NCBI GenBank assembly: GCA_002968845.1
Contig: PVBG01000007.1
Coordinates: 234,833-298,832, forward strand
Length of the DNA stretch: 64,000 nucleotides
Source of the DNA: Neorhizobium tomejilense
GTDB lineage: Bacteria > Pseudomonadota > Alphaproteobacteria > Rhizobiales > Rhizobiaceae
Direction of reading: 5' to 3'
Of the stretch, positions 14,678 through 24,026 are shown one piece after another (positions within the stretch are counted from its first letter, which is position 1; each line of letters begins with the position of its first letter). Both the position numbers and the translations under genes were made by a program. The notes below the pieces were generated by a model. That model was given only the letters and a program-made list of their open reading frames with translations, was not told the DNA's origin and ran no database searches.

Positions 14678-15305
14678 TTATTTGACGGCACCCGCCGTCA
14701 ACCCCTTGACGATATAGCGCTCCAGAACGATGCCGACGAGGACCAAGGGCATGATCGCAGCCGTGGCGATGGCGGCCATCGACCACCAGTTGATCCCCTG
14801 CGACCCCGGTTGGCTTTCCACCATCACCGTCAGTGTCTTGGCATTCGAACTCGTCAGTAGTGCCGGCAAAGAGATATTCGTTTCAGCGCAGAATGACCGA
14901 GAGGATGAAAGCTGCTACCATGCCGGGCAGCGCGATTGGCACAACGATCGGCAGATAGGCGCCCCAGATCGAGCAGCCATCCACCAGTGCCGCCTGTTCC
15001 AGCTCGACCGGAAGCGTGCCGAACTGGTCGCGCATGATCCAGATCACGATTGGCAATACCATGAGCGTATGGACGAGGATCAGACCGATCAGCGTATCGA
15101 GCAGCAGCAGGTGTTTGTAGAGAACCAGGAACGACATGGCGAGCACGACCGGCGGCAGGATCAACTGCGACAGGAAGAAGAAGGAAATGTCCTTGTTCGC
15201 CATCCAAAGGAACTTGTAGGAGACCCAGCTGAGCCCGTAGGCCGCCAGAGACCCAATAAGCACCGCCAGGAACGAGGCCTCAGCGGACGCCACGATACGT
15301 TCAGC
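14678..15305 (-). pseudogene. Sugar ABC transporter permease (MalG-like), broken
   Basis: Two frames together make the C-terminal two thirds of a MalG-type permease. Upstream part: ISFFFLSQLILPPVVLAMSF, then the EAA region FGTLPVELEQAALVDGCSIW. Downstream part: LLTSSNAKTLTVMV and IVLERYIVKGLTAGAVK, the standard C-terminus. They are separated by a TGA at 14883-14885 where the family has tryptophan (the WNEYLFA motif) and by a one-base frameshift a few codons later. The N-terminal quarter is replaced by unrelated sequence from about 15306. The permease is dead; its former operon partner fucU remains intact. Confidence 0.85.
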
Positions 15306-15790
15306 GTTCGAACCGCTCCAGCACCCTCTCAGTTGTGCATTTTGCTGCTGAAGCCTGCGCGCCAGCTGGTCCAGCAGCAGCCTGATCTCTTCATCGAGGC
15401 ATTGCATCGTCAGAAACGGCGGGAACGCCTGGAGGTTGTTCTACGGTCAGCGTGGCGGGGAAGGACCTTCCTTTCGCTGCTGGTCCGCCGCGTAGGTGCG
15501 CTTGCCCCTCTTTTGTCGCGTTTTGCCTCGGCCATTGAAATCTGCTCACATCTTCAAAAGTTAGTCCGGGGCCATGCGGGTAGGTGCTTGTTGGGAGCGT
15601 CTATAAGATTCTCTGGTGGACCGAAGAGCTCTCAAGTCTTCGCCCTTTCGCACGTTTCTGCCTGTGACGACATGCCAAGGTAGGACTGTTTGGATCGGCA
15701 GGAAGGAGTTGTACGTTTCCGCATCGCCGACAGCGGTCTTCACCCAGCACAATCGGATCGTGGACCGCTCAGGAGCTGCTCGTTCCGCCA
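15306..15790. other. Gene-poor stretch of unclear origin
   Basis: I find no gene here that I can support. The left border replaces the start of the broken permease. Short open frames exist on both strands, but none shows a recognisable domain, a ribosome binding site or consistent codon use. The stretch may be inserted or shuffled DNA. Confidence 0.5.
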
Positions 15791-16951
15791 TCACCATGCC
15801 GCCCTGTATATCGAGAGTGCGTCCGCCTCACCGACCTCGCGGGGGTTGTTGACAAGAAGCCGGGTCTGTTTCATGGCGTCCAGCGCCATTCCGGCCAGGT
15901 GCTCTTCTCCGATACCCACGTCTCGCAGCCGCGGCTGAAGCCCGAGCTTAAGCGACAACCCGGCAAGTCGCTCGATGAAAGCGGCGCATCGTCCCTGGTC
16001 ACCCTGTTCCGAAGCGAGTTCCGGAAAGACGTCGGCTGCGATCTCAGCGTATATCGACGCAGCATCCGGCGCGTTGAACTGGAGGACGTGCGGGAGCACG
16101 AGCGCGTTTGAAAGGCCGTGGGGAATGTGGAAGGTTCCGCCAATCGGATAGGCCAACGCGTGAACCGCCGCCACAGGCGAGTTCGCGAAGGCCTGTCCAG
16201 CCAGCATCGAGCCGAGAAGCATTGCGCCGCGGGCGGCACGGTCCTTTCCGTCAAAGACCGCCTTCTCGATATTCGAGCCCAGAAGCTGCAGCGCCTGGCG
16301 CGCAAGCATCTTTGAAAGAGGGTTGTTATTCGCGCTCTTCGATGCATATGCCTCGATCGCATGGACCATGGCGTCGATGCCGGTGGCGGCCGTTATGTGA
16401 GCGGGAAGGCCTAAGGTCAGATCGGGATCGAGGATCGCGATGTCGGGCAGGATGATGGTCGACGACACGCCACGCTTCTCGTCGCCGCCGACCGTGATAA
16501 TGGAAACCGGGGTGACCTCCGATCCTGTTCCGGCCGTGGTGGGAACAAGAACCAGCGGCAGCCGCGGCCCCTTCGCATTCCCCACGCCCCACGCCTCGTC
16601 GAGGGGCTCACCTGAACCGCAAAGCAATGCGACGACTTTGGCCACGTCAAGTGAAGAACCGCCGCCGAAGCCGATGACCCCGGAGACATTGTCAGCCTTG
16701 GCGGCGCCTGCCGCGGCCATCACGGTCGCGAGCGATGGGTCGGCTTCGACTCCATCGAACACAGTGGTCTCGATGCCGGAGGCAGTGAGAGACGCAAGAG
16801 CGGGTTCACAGAGGCCAAGCCGTCGCAATCCGGGGTCTGTCACGAAGAGAATACGGCGGCCGAGCTTCTGCTTTACGAGATCGCCGATCGCAGTTGCAGC
16901 GCCAGGTCGAAAGACGATCTGTGCAGTCGTACTGAAGACAAACGGATTCAT
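15791..16951 (-). CDS. Iron-containing alcohol dehydrogenase
   Basis: A 386-residue group III (iron-dependent) alcohol dehydrogenase. The nucleotide-binding half contains FGGGSSLD (residues 95-102), and TTAGTGSEVTP lies near 138-148. The metal ligands expected in the C-terminal helical domain are present: D193, H197 (GIDAMVHAIEAY), H264 and H278 (HALAYPIGGTFHIPHG). The family oxidises short alcohols, diols or lactaldehyde with NAD(P). It is intact, but its neighbours on both sides are decayed, so it has no obvious operon. Proximity to fucU allows a role in lactaldehyde or propanediol conversion, but this is speculative. Confidence 0.92.
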   Translation of the reverse strand: MNPFVFSTTAQIVFRPGAATAIGDLVKQKLGRRILFVTDPGLRRLGLCEPALASLTASGIETTVFDGVEADPSLATVMAAAGAAKADNVSGVIGFGGGSSLDVAKVVALLCGSGEPLDEAWGVGNAKGPRLPLVLVPTTAGTGSEVTPVSIITVGGDEKRGVSSTIILPDIAILDPDLTLGLPAHITAATGIDAMVHAIEAYASKSANNNPLSKMLARQALQLLGSNIEKAVFDGKDRAARGAMLLGSMLAGQAFANSPVAAVHALAYPIGGTFHIPHGLSNALVLPHVLQFNAPDAASIYAEIAADVFPELASEQGDQGRCAAFIERLAGLSLKLGLQPRLRDVGIGEEHLAGMALDAMKQTRLLVNNPREVGEADALSIYRAAW

Positions 16952-17174
16952 GCATTTTTCCTTTGCCGATTTGAGCCTACGCCATGGGATGCCGTCGCCA
17001 CGTTTGTCTTTGCAGGCTTTTTCTCCAGCCTGTACGAGTTTCTCAATACCGATGCCGACACGGTCCAGGATCTTGTAGGCCGATAGCCGGAGATCGCAGC
17101 AAACCTTTTCTTTTTTGACATCGCCTTACTGGCGGAGCGCATGCGCGGATTTAAATGTCCGCGAATTTGGCCCC
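16952..17174. other. Spacer upstream of the alcohol dehydrogenase
   Basis: No gene is supported here. The promoter of the alcohol dehydrogenase is expected in this stretch on the minus strand, but I see no convincing -35/-10 pair. Confidence 0.4.
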
Positions 17175-17252
17175 CGGGGACAAACCGCGCGTATGCCCGT
17201 CACCAATGATGTGCTGCGATATCCGCTCCCACTGCTCGTCCTGAAGGACTAC
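17175..17252 (-). mobile_element. IS5-like transposase N-terminal remnant
   Basis: The minus-strand frame reads VVLQDEQWERISQHIIGD, then TRG. This resembles the start of IS5-group transposases, where a DEQWERI motif is followed about ten residues later by a GD/R loop. The homology ends within about 30 residues. No terminal repeats or remaining transposase body are visible. It marks an old insertion and deletion next to the glycosidase operon. Confidence 0.55.
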
Positions 17253-17267
17253 ACGATCCAAAACACC

Positions 17268-17294
17268 CATGACTGTCTCCAAAAGACAGTCATG
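17268..17294. repeat. Perfect hairpin, 11-base arms
   Basis: CATGACTGTCT (17268-17278) and its exact complement (17284-17294) surround a 5-base loop. No T run follows on either strand. It lies 16 bases from the IS5-like remnant and may be a relic of an element end or a weak terminator after the glycosidase gene. Confidence 0.5.
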
Positions 17295-17432
17295 AATCTG
17301 ATTTGTGCAGCCTTGGAAACCCAAGAGCCAACCCTTCCTAAAGCGCAACCGCCGCAGCCGGTTATCAAGATTGGGTGTCGGCAACTCGGACCAGCTCCGC
17401 CCGATGGCGCAGCAGGTCCAGAATTGTGAACC

Positions 17433-18689
17433 TTATGTCCAAGCAAGCCAAATATAGGCGGCGGCCGTCCAGGAAAAGCCGAGGCCGCCGCAGCCTTCGC
17501 CCGTTACCGGGTCGAAATATTCGGCAAAACCTTCCGCCTCGATCGCCGCGACCGTCGATCTGCGCAGCTTTTCCGCCGCTTCCGGATGACCGTTGCGCTT
17601 GAAGCCGTCGATCAGCAGCCAATTGATGATCGCCCAGGCCGGGCCGCGCCAGTAGCGTTTCGGTTCCCAGCCTGCGATACCCGGCTTGGTGGTCGGAAAG
17701 GCGACCTTGAGGCCCTTCGACCAAGCCTTCATCTCATCGACCATCGCATTGGCGATGCCCTTCTCCAGGTCGAGCGACAGAAGGGGGATGAAGCCTGCCT
17801 GTGTCGCGGCTTCGACATCCTCGCCGGAGATCAGGTCGCGCGACACGAAGCGTGACAGGGCCGGGCGCCACTGCGCGAGTATCGCCTTGCGGGTGAGGTC
17901 GTTGAACGCGGCGATCTCGGCGGCGTCCTCCATCCGGCCGAATTCGCGGGCGAGATGTTCGAGGTCCTCGCCGGCCTTCAGCAGGATAGCGGTGGTCTGG
18001 ATCTCGGCGACCTTGAACGGTGCCTTTTCCCATTGCCTTGCGGGATCCCAGCCGCAGGCGGCATAGGTGTCGACCAGATGTATGAAGCGGTTATAGTCCT
18101 CGTCGCGCGGGCGCATCGAGACGTTCACATGGCCGGTATCCTTGCGCACGACCGGCGTATCGGTGGTAGTCGGCACGCGCGCGAGCGCGATGTCCCAGGC
18201 CGGCGAGTTGTCGCTGCCGCTTTCCCAAGGGTGCAGCAAAGCGACTAGGCCGGTGCCTTCCGGATCGCGGGCGGAATACCACCAGCGATGCCATTTCAGC
18301 GCCGCCTCGTAGAGCGGCAGGGTGCGCGCCTCGGCGCCGCTTCCAGTCGCCTCGAAGACCTTGCGCAGCGCGATCGCAAAGACCGGCGGCTGGGTGATGC
18401 CGGAAGTCGGGATCGTGTGACGGGTGCGCCAGACGTTCGGACCCGGGAAATAGGTGTCGCTCGGCTGGTGGAAGACGATATGCGGGATCATGCCGTCCGC
18501 CCACTGGCCCTCGATCAGCCGCTCCAGTTCGCGATAGGCACGGTCGGTATCGTAAAGCGCGAAACCCATGGCGACGAAGGCGGAATCCCAGTTCCACTGG
18601 AAGGGGTAGAGCCGGTCGGTCGGCACCGTATAACCGCCGCGGTCGTTGGCGACGAGGATGCGCTTCGCCTCGGTGATATGCACGTTCAT
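17433..18689 (-). CDS. Glycoside hydrolase with (alpha/alpha)6-barrel, GH63/MGH1-like
   Basis: A 418-residue glycosidase resembling the GH63 / mannosylglycerate-hydrolase-like clan. The N-terminal PFQWNWDSAFVAMG (residues 29-42) is a family signature for sugar binding. HPWESGSDNSPAWD (153-166) holds the probable acid D160, and the C-terminal YFDPVTGEG with E398 could hold the base. There is no signal peptide, so it acts in the cytoplasm on an imported glycoside. It is the last gene of the LacI-controlled ABC operon, 19 bases after the ATPase gene, which implies that the transporter brings in its substrate. A short glucoside, mannosylglycerate or trehalose-like compound is plausible. Confidence 0.85.
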   Translation of the reverse strand: MNVHITEAKRILVANDRGGYTVPTDRLYPFQWNWDSAFVAMGFALYDTDRAYRELERLIEGQWADGMIPHIVFHQPSDTYFPGPNVWRTRHTIPTSGITQPPVFAIALRKVFEATGSGAEARTLPLYEAALKWHRWWYSARDPEGTGLVALLHPWESGSDNSPAWDIALARVPTTTDTPVVRKDTGHVNVSMRPRDEDYNRFIHLVDTYAACGWDPARQWEKAPFKVAEIQTTAILLKAGEDLEHLAREFGRMEDAAEIAAFNDLTRKAILAQWRPALSRFVSRDLISGEDVEAATQAGFIPLLSLDLEKGIANAMVDEMKAWSKGLKVAFPTTKPGIAGWEPKRYWRGPAWAIINWLLIDGFKRNGHPEAAEKLRRSTVAAIEAEGFAEYFDPVTGEGCGGLGFSWTAAAYIWLAWT

Positions 18690-18708
18690 GTCGGGTACTC
18701 CGGTATGC

Positions 18709-19767
18709 TCAGGCCGAAACGGCCGGAAACGACTTGCCGCTTTCGGGCGAAAGCCAGGTGATGCGCCTGCGGTCGAGCTTCAGGCCGATCGTGTCGCCGC
18801 TCTTCACGGTTTCGGACGCCGGCAGGATGACTCGCACCGGCTGGTCGTGGATCGAGCCGGTCAGGAGCAGATGCGATCCCATCGGCTCGGCGACCCGCAC
18901 CTTCATCTCGATCCCCTGCGGCAGCGGCGCCAGTTCCACCGCTTCGCCTCGCAGGCCAAGCACGATTTCATTGCCGACATCGTCCGGCACCGCGAGCTGT
19001 TCCGCACCGGCCGCCACCTGGCCGTTCGAGACCGGCACCTTGATGAAGTTCATCGGAGGATTGCCGATGAAACCGCCGACGAAACGCGTCGCCGGATGAT
19101 TATAGATCTCGACCGGATGACCGACCTGTTCGACGACGCCGTTGTGCATGACCGCGATACGATCCGACAGGCCCATCGCCTCGGTCTGGTCGTGGGTGAC
19201 ATAGATCGTCGTCGTACCCGCCGATTGCAGCACGGTTTTCAGTTCGGTGCGCATTTCGAGCCGCAGCAGGGCATCGAGATTGGAAAGCGGCTCGTCCATC
19301 AGCAGCACCTTCGGCTCGACGGCCAGCGCGCGGGCGACCGCCACGCGCTGACGCTGGCCGCCCGAAAGCTTGTTCGGATAGCGGTCGAGATACGGCTCGA
19401 TATGCAGCAGGCCGGCCGCCTTCTCCACCTGCGCCTTCACCCGCGCATCGTCCGCCTTCTGCATGCGCAGGCCGAAGGCGACGTTTTCGTAGACCGTCAT
19501 ATGCGGGAAGACTGCATAGTTCTGGAAGACCATCGCCAGCCCGCGATCCTTGGGCGCCAGTCCAATGATCGACCTGTCGCCGATGCGAACATCGCCCGAG
19601 GTCGAGGTTTCGAGACCGGCGATGATGCGCAGGAGCGTGGTCTTGCCGCAGCCCGATGGCCCGAGCAGCGAGACGAACTCGCCATCGTTGATCGTCAGCG
19701 AGACCTCCTTCAGCGCCTGGAAAGCGCCGAAACTCTTGCGGATGCGGTCAATGACAATATCGGCCAT
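18709..19767 (-). CDS. Sugar ABC transporter ATP-binding protein (UgpC/MalK-type)
   Basis: A 352-residue ABC ATPase. Walker A is GPSGCGKTT (near residues 36-44), the signature is [19 protein letters not shown], and Walker B is VLLMDEPLSN with the following D-loop and H-loop (TIYVTHDQTEA). The C-terminal third carries the TOBE/MalK regulatory extension (FIGNPPMNF, then LRGEAVEL). The start ATG at 19765-19767 is supported by the canonical MADIVIDRIRKSF N-terminus. It powers the two permeases encoded upstream (19781-21486) for uptake of a glycoside. Confidence 0.95.
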   Translation of the reverse strand: MADIVIDRIRKSFGAFQALKEVSLTINDGEFVSLLGPSGCGKTTLLRIIAGLETSTSGDVRIGDRSIIGLAPKDRGLAMVFQNYAVFPHMTVYENVAFGLRMQKADDARVKAQVEKAAGLLHIEPYLDRYPNKLSGGQRQRVAVARALAVEPKVLLMDEPLSNLDALLRLEMRTELKTVLQSAGTTTIYVTHDQTEAMGLSDRIAVMHNGVVEQVGHPVEIYNHPATRFVGGFIGNPPMNFIKVPVSNGQVAAGAEQLAVPDDVGNEIVLGLRGEAVELAPLPQGIEMKVRVAEPMGSHLLLTGSIHDQPVRVILPASETVKSGDTIGLKLDRRRITWLSPESGKSFPAVSA

Positions 19768-19780
19768 GTCGATGGTCCCG

Positions 19781-20638
19781 TTATTTGGAGGAAATGCCCC
19801 AGATCGCGAACAGGTAACGCCTGACCGCGAAGATGAAGACAACGGATGGAAGAATGAGCATCAGGCCGCCGGCAAAGCGGTAATGCATCGGGCTTTCTGA
19901 CAGCACCGTCAGCAGATAGGCCGTGAGCGTGCGGTTGCGCACCGTCAGCACCGAGGCGGCGAACACCTCGTTCCAGGAGATGACGAAGGCAAACACGGCG
20001 GTGGCGACGATGCCGGGCAAAGCCAGCGGCGCGACCACCTTGAAAAAGGCCTGGACGCGGGTGCAGCCGAACACCCAGGCGGCCTCTTCGAGTTCCTTCG
20101 GAACGCCGAGGAATATGCCCTGGGTAACGAGCGCCGCAAAGGGCAACGCCAAAACCGTGTGGATCAGACCGACGCCGATGATCGTGTCATAGAGGCCGAG
20201 CCGGATGAAGGAGACGGTGAGCGGCAGCGCCAGGATCGCCAGCGGGAACGCGCGGGTGAGCAGGACCAGAAGCCGGTAGCTGTCCTTGCCCCGGAAATCG
20301 TAGCGGGCCAGTGCATAGCCGGCCGGGGCGCCCAGCAGGATGGAAAGCGCCACCGTGATGCCGGCTGCCCCCAGTGAGTTGAGAAAAGACTGTACGACGC
20401 CTTCTGTTTTCAGGAACAGAATAAAGGGTTCGAGCGAAATCCCGGTCGGCAAGCCCGTCTTCGGCCAGATATAGACGCCCTGGCGACCGCCGAGTGCCCC
20501 CAACGCCACCAGATAGATCGGCACCAGAACCCAGGCGCAGAGCGCCGCGATACCGCTCCAGAGGAGCCAGCGGCGGGAGGAGGCGAAGCTTGCGGGACGG
20601 GAAGCTGTCTCCGTCGCGCTCATGGTTTCCGTACTCAT
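19781..20638 (-). CDS. Sugar ABC transporter permease, MalG-like
   Basis: A 285-residue inner-membrane permease with about six membrane segments. The MalG-type EAA loop is LGVPKELEEAAWVFGCTRVQAFFK. The C-terminal SPMHYRFAGGLMLILPSVVF is typical of CUT1 sugar permeases. The start at 20636-20638 overlaps the stop of the MalF-like gene by ATGA, so the two are coupled; another in-frame ATG lies five codons later. It stands before the ATPase gene with a 13-base gap. Confidence 0.93.
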   Translation of the reverse strand: MSTETMSATETASRPASFASSRRWLLWSGIAALCAWVLVPIYLVALGALGGRQGVYIWPKTGLPTGISLEPFILFLKTEGVVQSFLNSLGAAGITVALSILLGAPAGYALARYDFRGKDSYRLLVLLTRAFPLAILALPLTVSFIRLGLYDTIIGVGLIHTVLALPFAALVTQGIFLGVPKELEEAAWVFGCTRVQAFFKVVAPLALPGIVATAVFAFVISWNEVFAASVLTVRNRTLTAYLLTVLSESPMHYRFAGGLMLILPSVVFIFAVRRYLFAIWGISSK

Positions 20639-21486
20639 GGCAGGCGCTCCGGATCGACTTTCAGGGCCTTCAGATAGATCAGCGTCGCGGCAAGCGAGAT
20701 GATCATGATCAGCACCGCGTAGACCGCCGCGACGCTGTAATTCTGGTTCTGGTTCTGCCAGTTGTAGGCCTCGCCGACGAGGACCGGGAAATTGCGCCCG
20801 CCGAGCGCATAGACCACTGCGAACACCTCGAAGGCGAGTACCGTGCGCAGGATCAGCGCCGATTGCAGCGCGGGCCGGATCAGCGGCAGGGTGATACGCC
20901 AGAAGCGCGTCCATGGGCCGGCGCCGAAGATCTCGGCGGCTTCCTTGAATTCCTTCGGCACCTGGTTGAGGCCGGCGACGATGATGACCATGACGATCGC
21001 CGTGCCGCGCCAGATTTCCGCAACCGCGATGGCGATGAAAAGCGCGACCGGCGTCTGGTAGGACAGCCAGCTCGCCTGCCGGCCGATCACACCGAGGCTG
21101 AAGAGGAGCGAGTTGAAATAGCCGGTATTCTGCAGGATCGACAGCCAGACAAGGCCGGCGGCGAGGTCGGAAATGCCAAGCGGGATGGTCCAGATCCAGA
21201 GAATGGTCTCGCGGCCGCGGCCGACCTTGGAGACCATGGCGCCCATGGCAAGCGCGATGGCGATCTGTACCGGCACGACGACGATCGTCAAAAGGAACGT
21301 GTTCCTGACCGAACGGGTGAAATTGATATCGGTCACCATGCGTTCGGCATTCGCCAGCGACGGCGCGCCGTTGTCCGAGAGAGCCAGCCAGATCGTCTGC
21401 ACCAGCGGCACGACGAAGAGCAGCGCCAGAAAGGCGACTGACGGCAGGATCAGCAGATAGGGGATCCAGGGTCGGTTCTGGGTCAT
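20635..21486 (-). CDS. Sugar ABC transporter permease, MalF-like
   Basis: A 283-residue CUT1-family permease. It starts with PWIPYLLILPSVAFLALLFV, the usual first membrane helix. The EAA loop is LNQVPKEFKEAAEIFGAGPWTRFWRITLPLIRP. The C-terminal stretch has AYNWQNQNQNYSVAAVYAV followed by the last helix. It follows the binding-protein gene after a gap of 181 bases that contains a strong hairpin. It forms the channel together with the MalG-like protein. Confidence 0.93.
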   Translation of the reverse strand: MTQNRPWIPYLLILPSVAFLALLFVVPLVQTIWLALSDNGAPSLANAERMVTDINFTRSVRNTFLLTIVVVPVQIAIALAMGAMVSKVGRGRETILWIWTIPLGISDLAAGLVWLSILQNTGYFNSLLFSLGVIGRQASWLSYQTPVALFIAIAVAEIWRGTAIVMVIIVAGLNQVPKEFKEAAEIFGAGPWTRFWRITLPLIRPALQSALILRTVLAFEVFAVVYALGGRNFPVLVGEAYNWQNQNQNYSVAAVYAVLIMIISLAATLIYLKALKVDPERLP

Positions 21487-21607
21487 CGATCGCCCTCGCC
21501 GTGGGGCTTTGAGAATTGATCATACATCGACTTGTTCCTCTCTCCGCCATCCGTATCGCGACGGAATGCAGCCACCTTGCGATCCGCTGCTCCCGCTCCT
21601 TCGGATT

Positions 21608-21637
21608 TGGCATCCGGGCATTCGCGCCCGGATGCCA
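21608..21637 (-). terminator. Strong intergenic hairpin after the sugar-binding-protein gene
   Basis: Two perfect 12-base arms (21608-21619 and 21626-21637) surround a 6-base loop, giving a GC-rich stem. There is no T run on the minus strand, so complete termination is unlikely. The position 30 bases after the binding-protein stop suggests mRNA 3'-end protection, or partial termination that keeps binding protein above permease levels. Confidence 0.6.
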
Positions 21638-21667
21638 TCAGCCTTGGGAGGCTTGTCGGATGGTGCC

Positions 21668-22942
21668 TTATTGAACCGGGCAGGCGCCGTCGCTCTTGGC
21701 GTCCGGAGCCCAGCAAGGCGCCTTGGCGTCGGTCATCAGTTTGGCCATGGTGGCACCCTGCTTGGCGAGCACGTCTGCGACGGGCTCGTTCTGCAGCACG
21801 ATGCGCTGGAAGGCGTCCATGTAGACCTTGTTGAATTCGCCGCCCTTGTCGCCGAGGCCGACCGGGAGGAGCGAGATCACGGCATCCTTGGAGCCCTGCG
21901 TCTTGGTGACCGCACCGGCGAGGAGCGCCACGCCCTTGTCGAGGTCCGGCGGCAGCTGCACGTTGAGGGTCGGGAAGAAGCCAACCTTCGAAGCCGTCAG
22001 CAGCTGGGTCTTCTGGGTCGTCAGCGTTTCGATGACCTTCGTGGCGCCTGCCATGTCCGGTGCGCCCTTCGGGATCGCAAGCCCGGCCAGAACCGGCATG
22101 TAGCCGCGGCCCTTCGGGCCGGCTGGTGCCGGGAAGACGACATAGTCATCCGGCGCCGCAGAGATGGCGCTCTTCAGGCGGGCGACATGGTCCCAGGCGA
22201 CCATGACTTCGCCCGAGGCCAGCGGCTCCTGCATGAAGTCGTAATTGGTCGAGTTCGGGGTGACATAGGCCCAGAGTGCCTTCAGCTTCTCCCAGCCGGC
22301 TGCGGCATCCGCATTCTTGAAGGTACGCACCACGCCGCCGGTGAAGGACGGATAGAAATAGCCCTGGAAATAACGCGCCATCAGGCCCTTCGGACCCGCC
22401 GGGAAGCCGATCTGCGGCTGGCCGGTGGCAGCCTGCATGCTCTTGCCCCACTCGATCAGCTGGTCGTAGGTCAACGCGTTGATGTCGGTGCCCTTCGGCA
22501 GGTATTGCAGGGCTTCCTTCTTGGCGGCCATGACATAGGTCGCCTGCATCCAAGGAATATACTGCTGCGTGGGCTTGCCGAGCTTGCCGAGATCAAGAAC
22601 CGATTGCGGCATGCCGCTGGCGGCGAGCTTCTTGGCAAGGTCGTCGAGCGGTTCAAGCTGGCCCTTGTCGGCAAGCGGCGAAAGCTCGCCATGCAGCGCA
22701 CCGACGAGGCTCACGGTGTGCTTGCCGGCCTGCGCTTCGGCTTCCATGCGGACTGCAAACTGCGGCGGCTCCTCCACCACGTAGTCGACCTTGCCGGCAT
22801 CCTTCAAAAGGTCCTGCCGGACCACGGTCGCCTCCTCGATCGGGCGAAGCTGGGTGGATACGAAAACCGTCTGGGCAAGCACCGGCGAGGCGAACGCCAC
22901 CACCGTCGAAGCCAGAATTGTAAGTGACACGATACGTTTCAT
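21668..22942 (-). CDS. Sugar ABC transporter substrate-binding protein (family 1)
   Basis: A 424-residue periplasmic binding protein. The signal peptide is MKRIVSLTILASTVVAFASPVLAQ, with cleavage expected after the VLA-Q step. The mature part has the two-lobe binding pattern of CUT1 proteins (FPAGPKGLMARYFQGYFYPS, then TGGVVRTFKNADAAAGWEKL). The ATG at 22940-22942 has an AGGAGGAG ribosome binding site, so it should be strongly translated. It lies 42 bases downstream of the LacI regulator on the same strand and leads the transport genes. Ligand is unknown; the operon's glycosidase suggests a glycoside. Confidence 0.92.
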   Translation of the reverse strand: MKRIVSLTILASTVVAFASPVLAQTVFVSTQLRPIEEATVVRQDLLKDAGKVDYVVEEPPQFAVRMEAEAQAGKHTVSLVGALHGELSPLADKGQLEPLDDLAKKLAASGMPQSVLDLGKLGKPTQQYIPWMQATYVMAAKKEALQYLPKGTDINALTYDQLIEWGKSMQAATGQPQIGFPAGPKGLMARYFQGYFYPSFTGGVVRTFKNADAAAGWEKLKALWAYVTPNSTNYDFMQEPLASGEVMVAWDHVARLKSAISAAPDDYVVFPAPAGPKGRGYMPVLAGLAIPKGAPDMAGATKVIETLTTQKTQLLTASKVGFFPTLNVQLPPDLDKGVALLAGAVTKTQGSKDAVISLLPVGLGDKGGEFNKVYMDAFQRIVLQNEPVADVLAKQGATMAKLMTDAKAPCWAPDAKSDGACPVQ

Positions 22943-22984
22943 CTTCTCCTCCTTCATTGTTCTTTGTCGTGAATGCACGGCTGT

Positions 22985-23995
22985 CTATGCCGCCAGGGGC
23001 GGACGGCGATGGCTGTCGCGGTCGACGAATTCAACCGCGTGAAGCTCCTGGAGATCTTCGGCAGGCTCGCCGGCGATGGCGCGCAACAGCAGCGAGGCGA
23101 AGGTCGCACCGAGGTTCTCGCCGGTCATGCGCATGGTCGAGAGCGGCGGGCTGGTGAAGGCACCCATCGGCAGGTCGTCATGGCCGACGATGCTGATCTG
23201 GCTGCCACCGTCGACTTCGCGCAGTGCCCGCAACGCTCCGATCGCCATTTCGTCGGTGGCGCAGACGAGGGCCGTCGGACGCGACGGCTGGCGCAGGAGT
23301 TCCAGGGCTGCGAGATAACCGCCCTGCTCGAGCGGCGCCCCTTCGGCGCAGAGATCGATCGCAAGCCCGCATTCCTCCATCGCCGCCTGCCAGCCGCGGC
23401 GACGGACATGCGCGAAGTAATATTCCTGGGGCCCGGCGATATGGCCGATGCGCCGATGCCCCGCCGCATGGAAGCGCAGCGTCGCGGCGCGGAACCCGGC
23501 AAAACCATCGCCGTCGATGAACGGATGGGGGACCAGGCTTTCGGTGCGGCCGTTGGTGACGAAGGGAATGCCCCGCGACTGGAGGTATTCGACGCGCTCG
23601 TCCTTGCGTTTGGTGCGAACCAGCAGCATGGCATCGACGCGGCGCCCATCGACGAAGCGCTGGCATATCTCAAGTTCGCTGACACCCCGCGGCACAGGCG
23701 CGATGACGAGATTGAGACCGGCCGCAGCGAGATGTTCGGCGCAGCCTGACAACATGTCGAGGAAATGAGGGGGGCCGACGTGGCCAGGATCACTCGGCAG
23801 CGTCACGGCGACCAGTTCAGCGCGCTGCTTGCGCAACCGACGAGCGGAGGCATTCGGCCGATAACCTGCGGTCTCTGCTGCCTCACGAACCCGCGCGCGG
23901 GTGGCCGCGGACACGTCGGAATAACCATCAAGTGCTCGGGACACAGTGGTAATCGACAGTCCGAGCGAATGCGCCAGCTGTTTCAGATTAGCCAA
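22985..23995 (-). CDS. LacI-family transcriptional regulator
   Basis: A 336-residue repressor. The helix-turn-helix and hinge begin MANLKQLAHSLGLSITTVSRALDGYSDVS, followed by ETAGYRPNASARRLRKQRAE, the standard LacI/GalR N-terminus. The periplasmic-binding-protein-like effector domain ends with DDLPMGAFTSPPLSTMRM. It is the first gene of the sugar operon (LacI, binding protein, MalF, MalG, MalK, glycosidase). Two palindromic operators directly upstream (24027-24061) imply that it represses the entire operon, including itself, until its sugar appears. Confidence 0.95.
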   Translation of the reverse strand: MANLKQLAHSLGLSITTVSRALDGYSDVSAATRARVREAAETAGYRPNASARRLRKQRAELVAVTLPSDPGHVGPPHFLDMLSGCAEHLAAAGLNLVIAPVPRGVSELEICQRFVDGRRVDAMLLVRTKRKDERVEYLQSRGIPFVTNGRTESLVPHPFIDGDGFAGFRAATLRFHAAGHRRIGHIAGPQEYYFAHVRRRGWQAAMEECGLAIDLCAEGAPLEQGGYLAALELLRQPSRPTALVCATDEMAIGALRALREVDGGSQISIVGHDDLPMGAFTSPPLSTMRMTGENLGATFASLLLRAIAGEPAEDLQELHAVEFVDRDSHRRPPLAA

Positions 23996-24026
23996 AATCT
24001 TCCTCCCGAATTGAAATAAGCATTCT

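Noticed and set aside
15616..15852. Short plus-strand frame in the gene-poor stretch near 15.7 kb
   Set aside because: No ribosome binding site or recognisable domain, and it runs into the alcohol dehydrogenase gene on the other strand.
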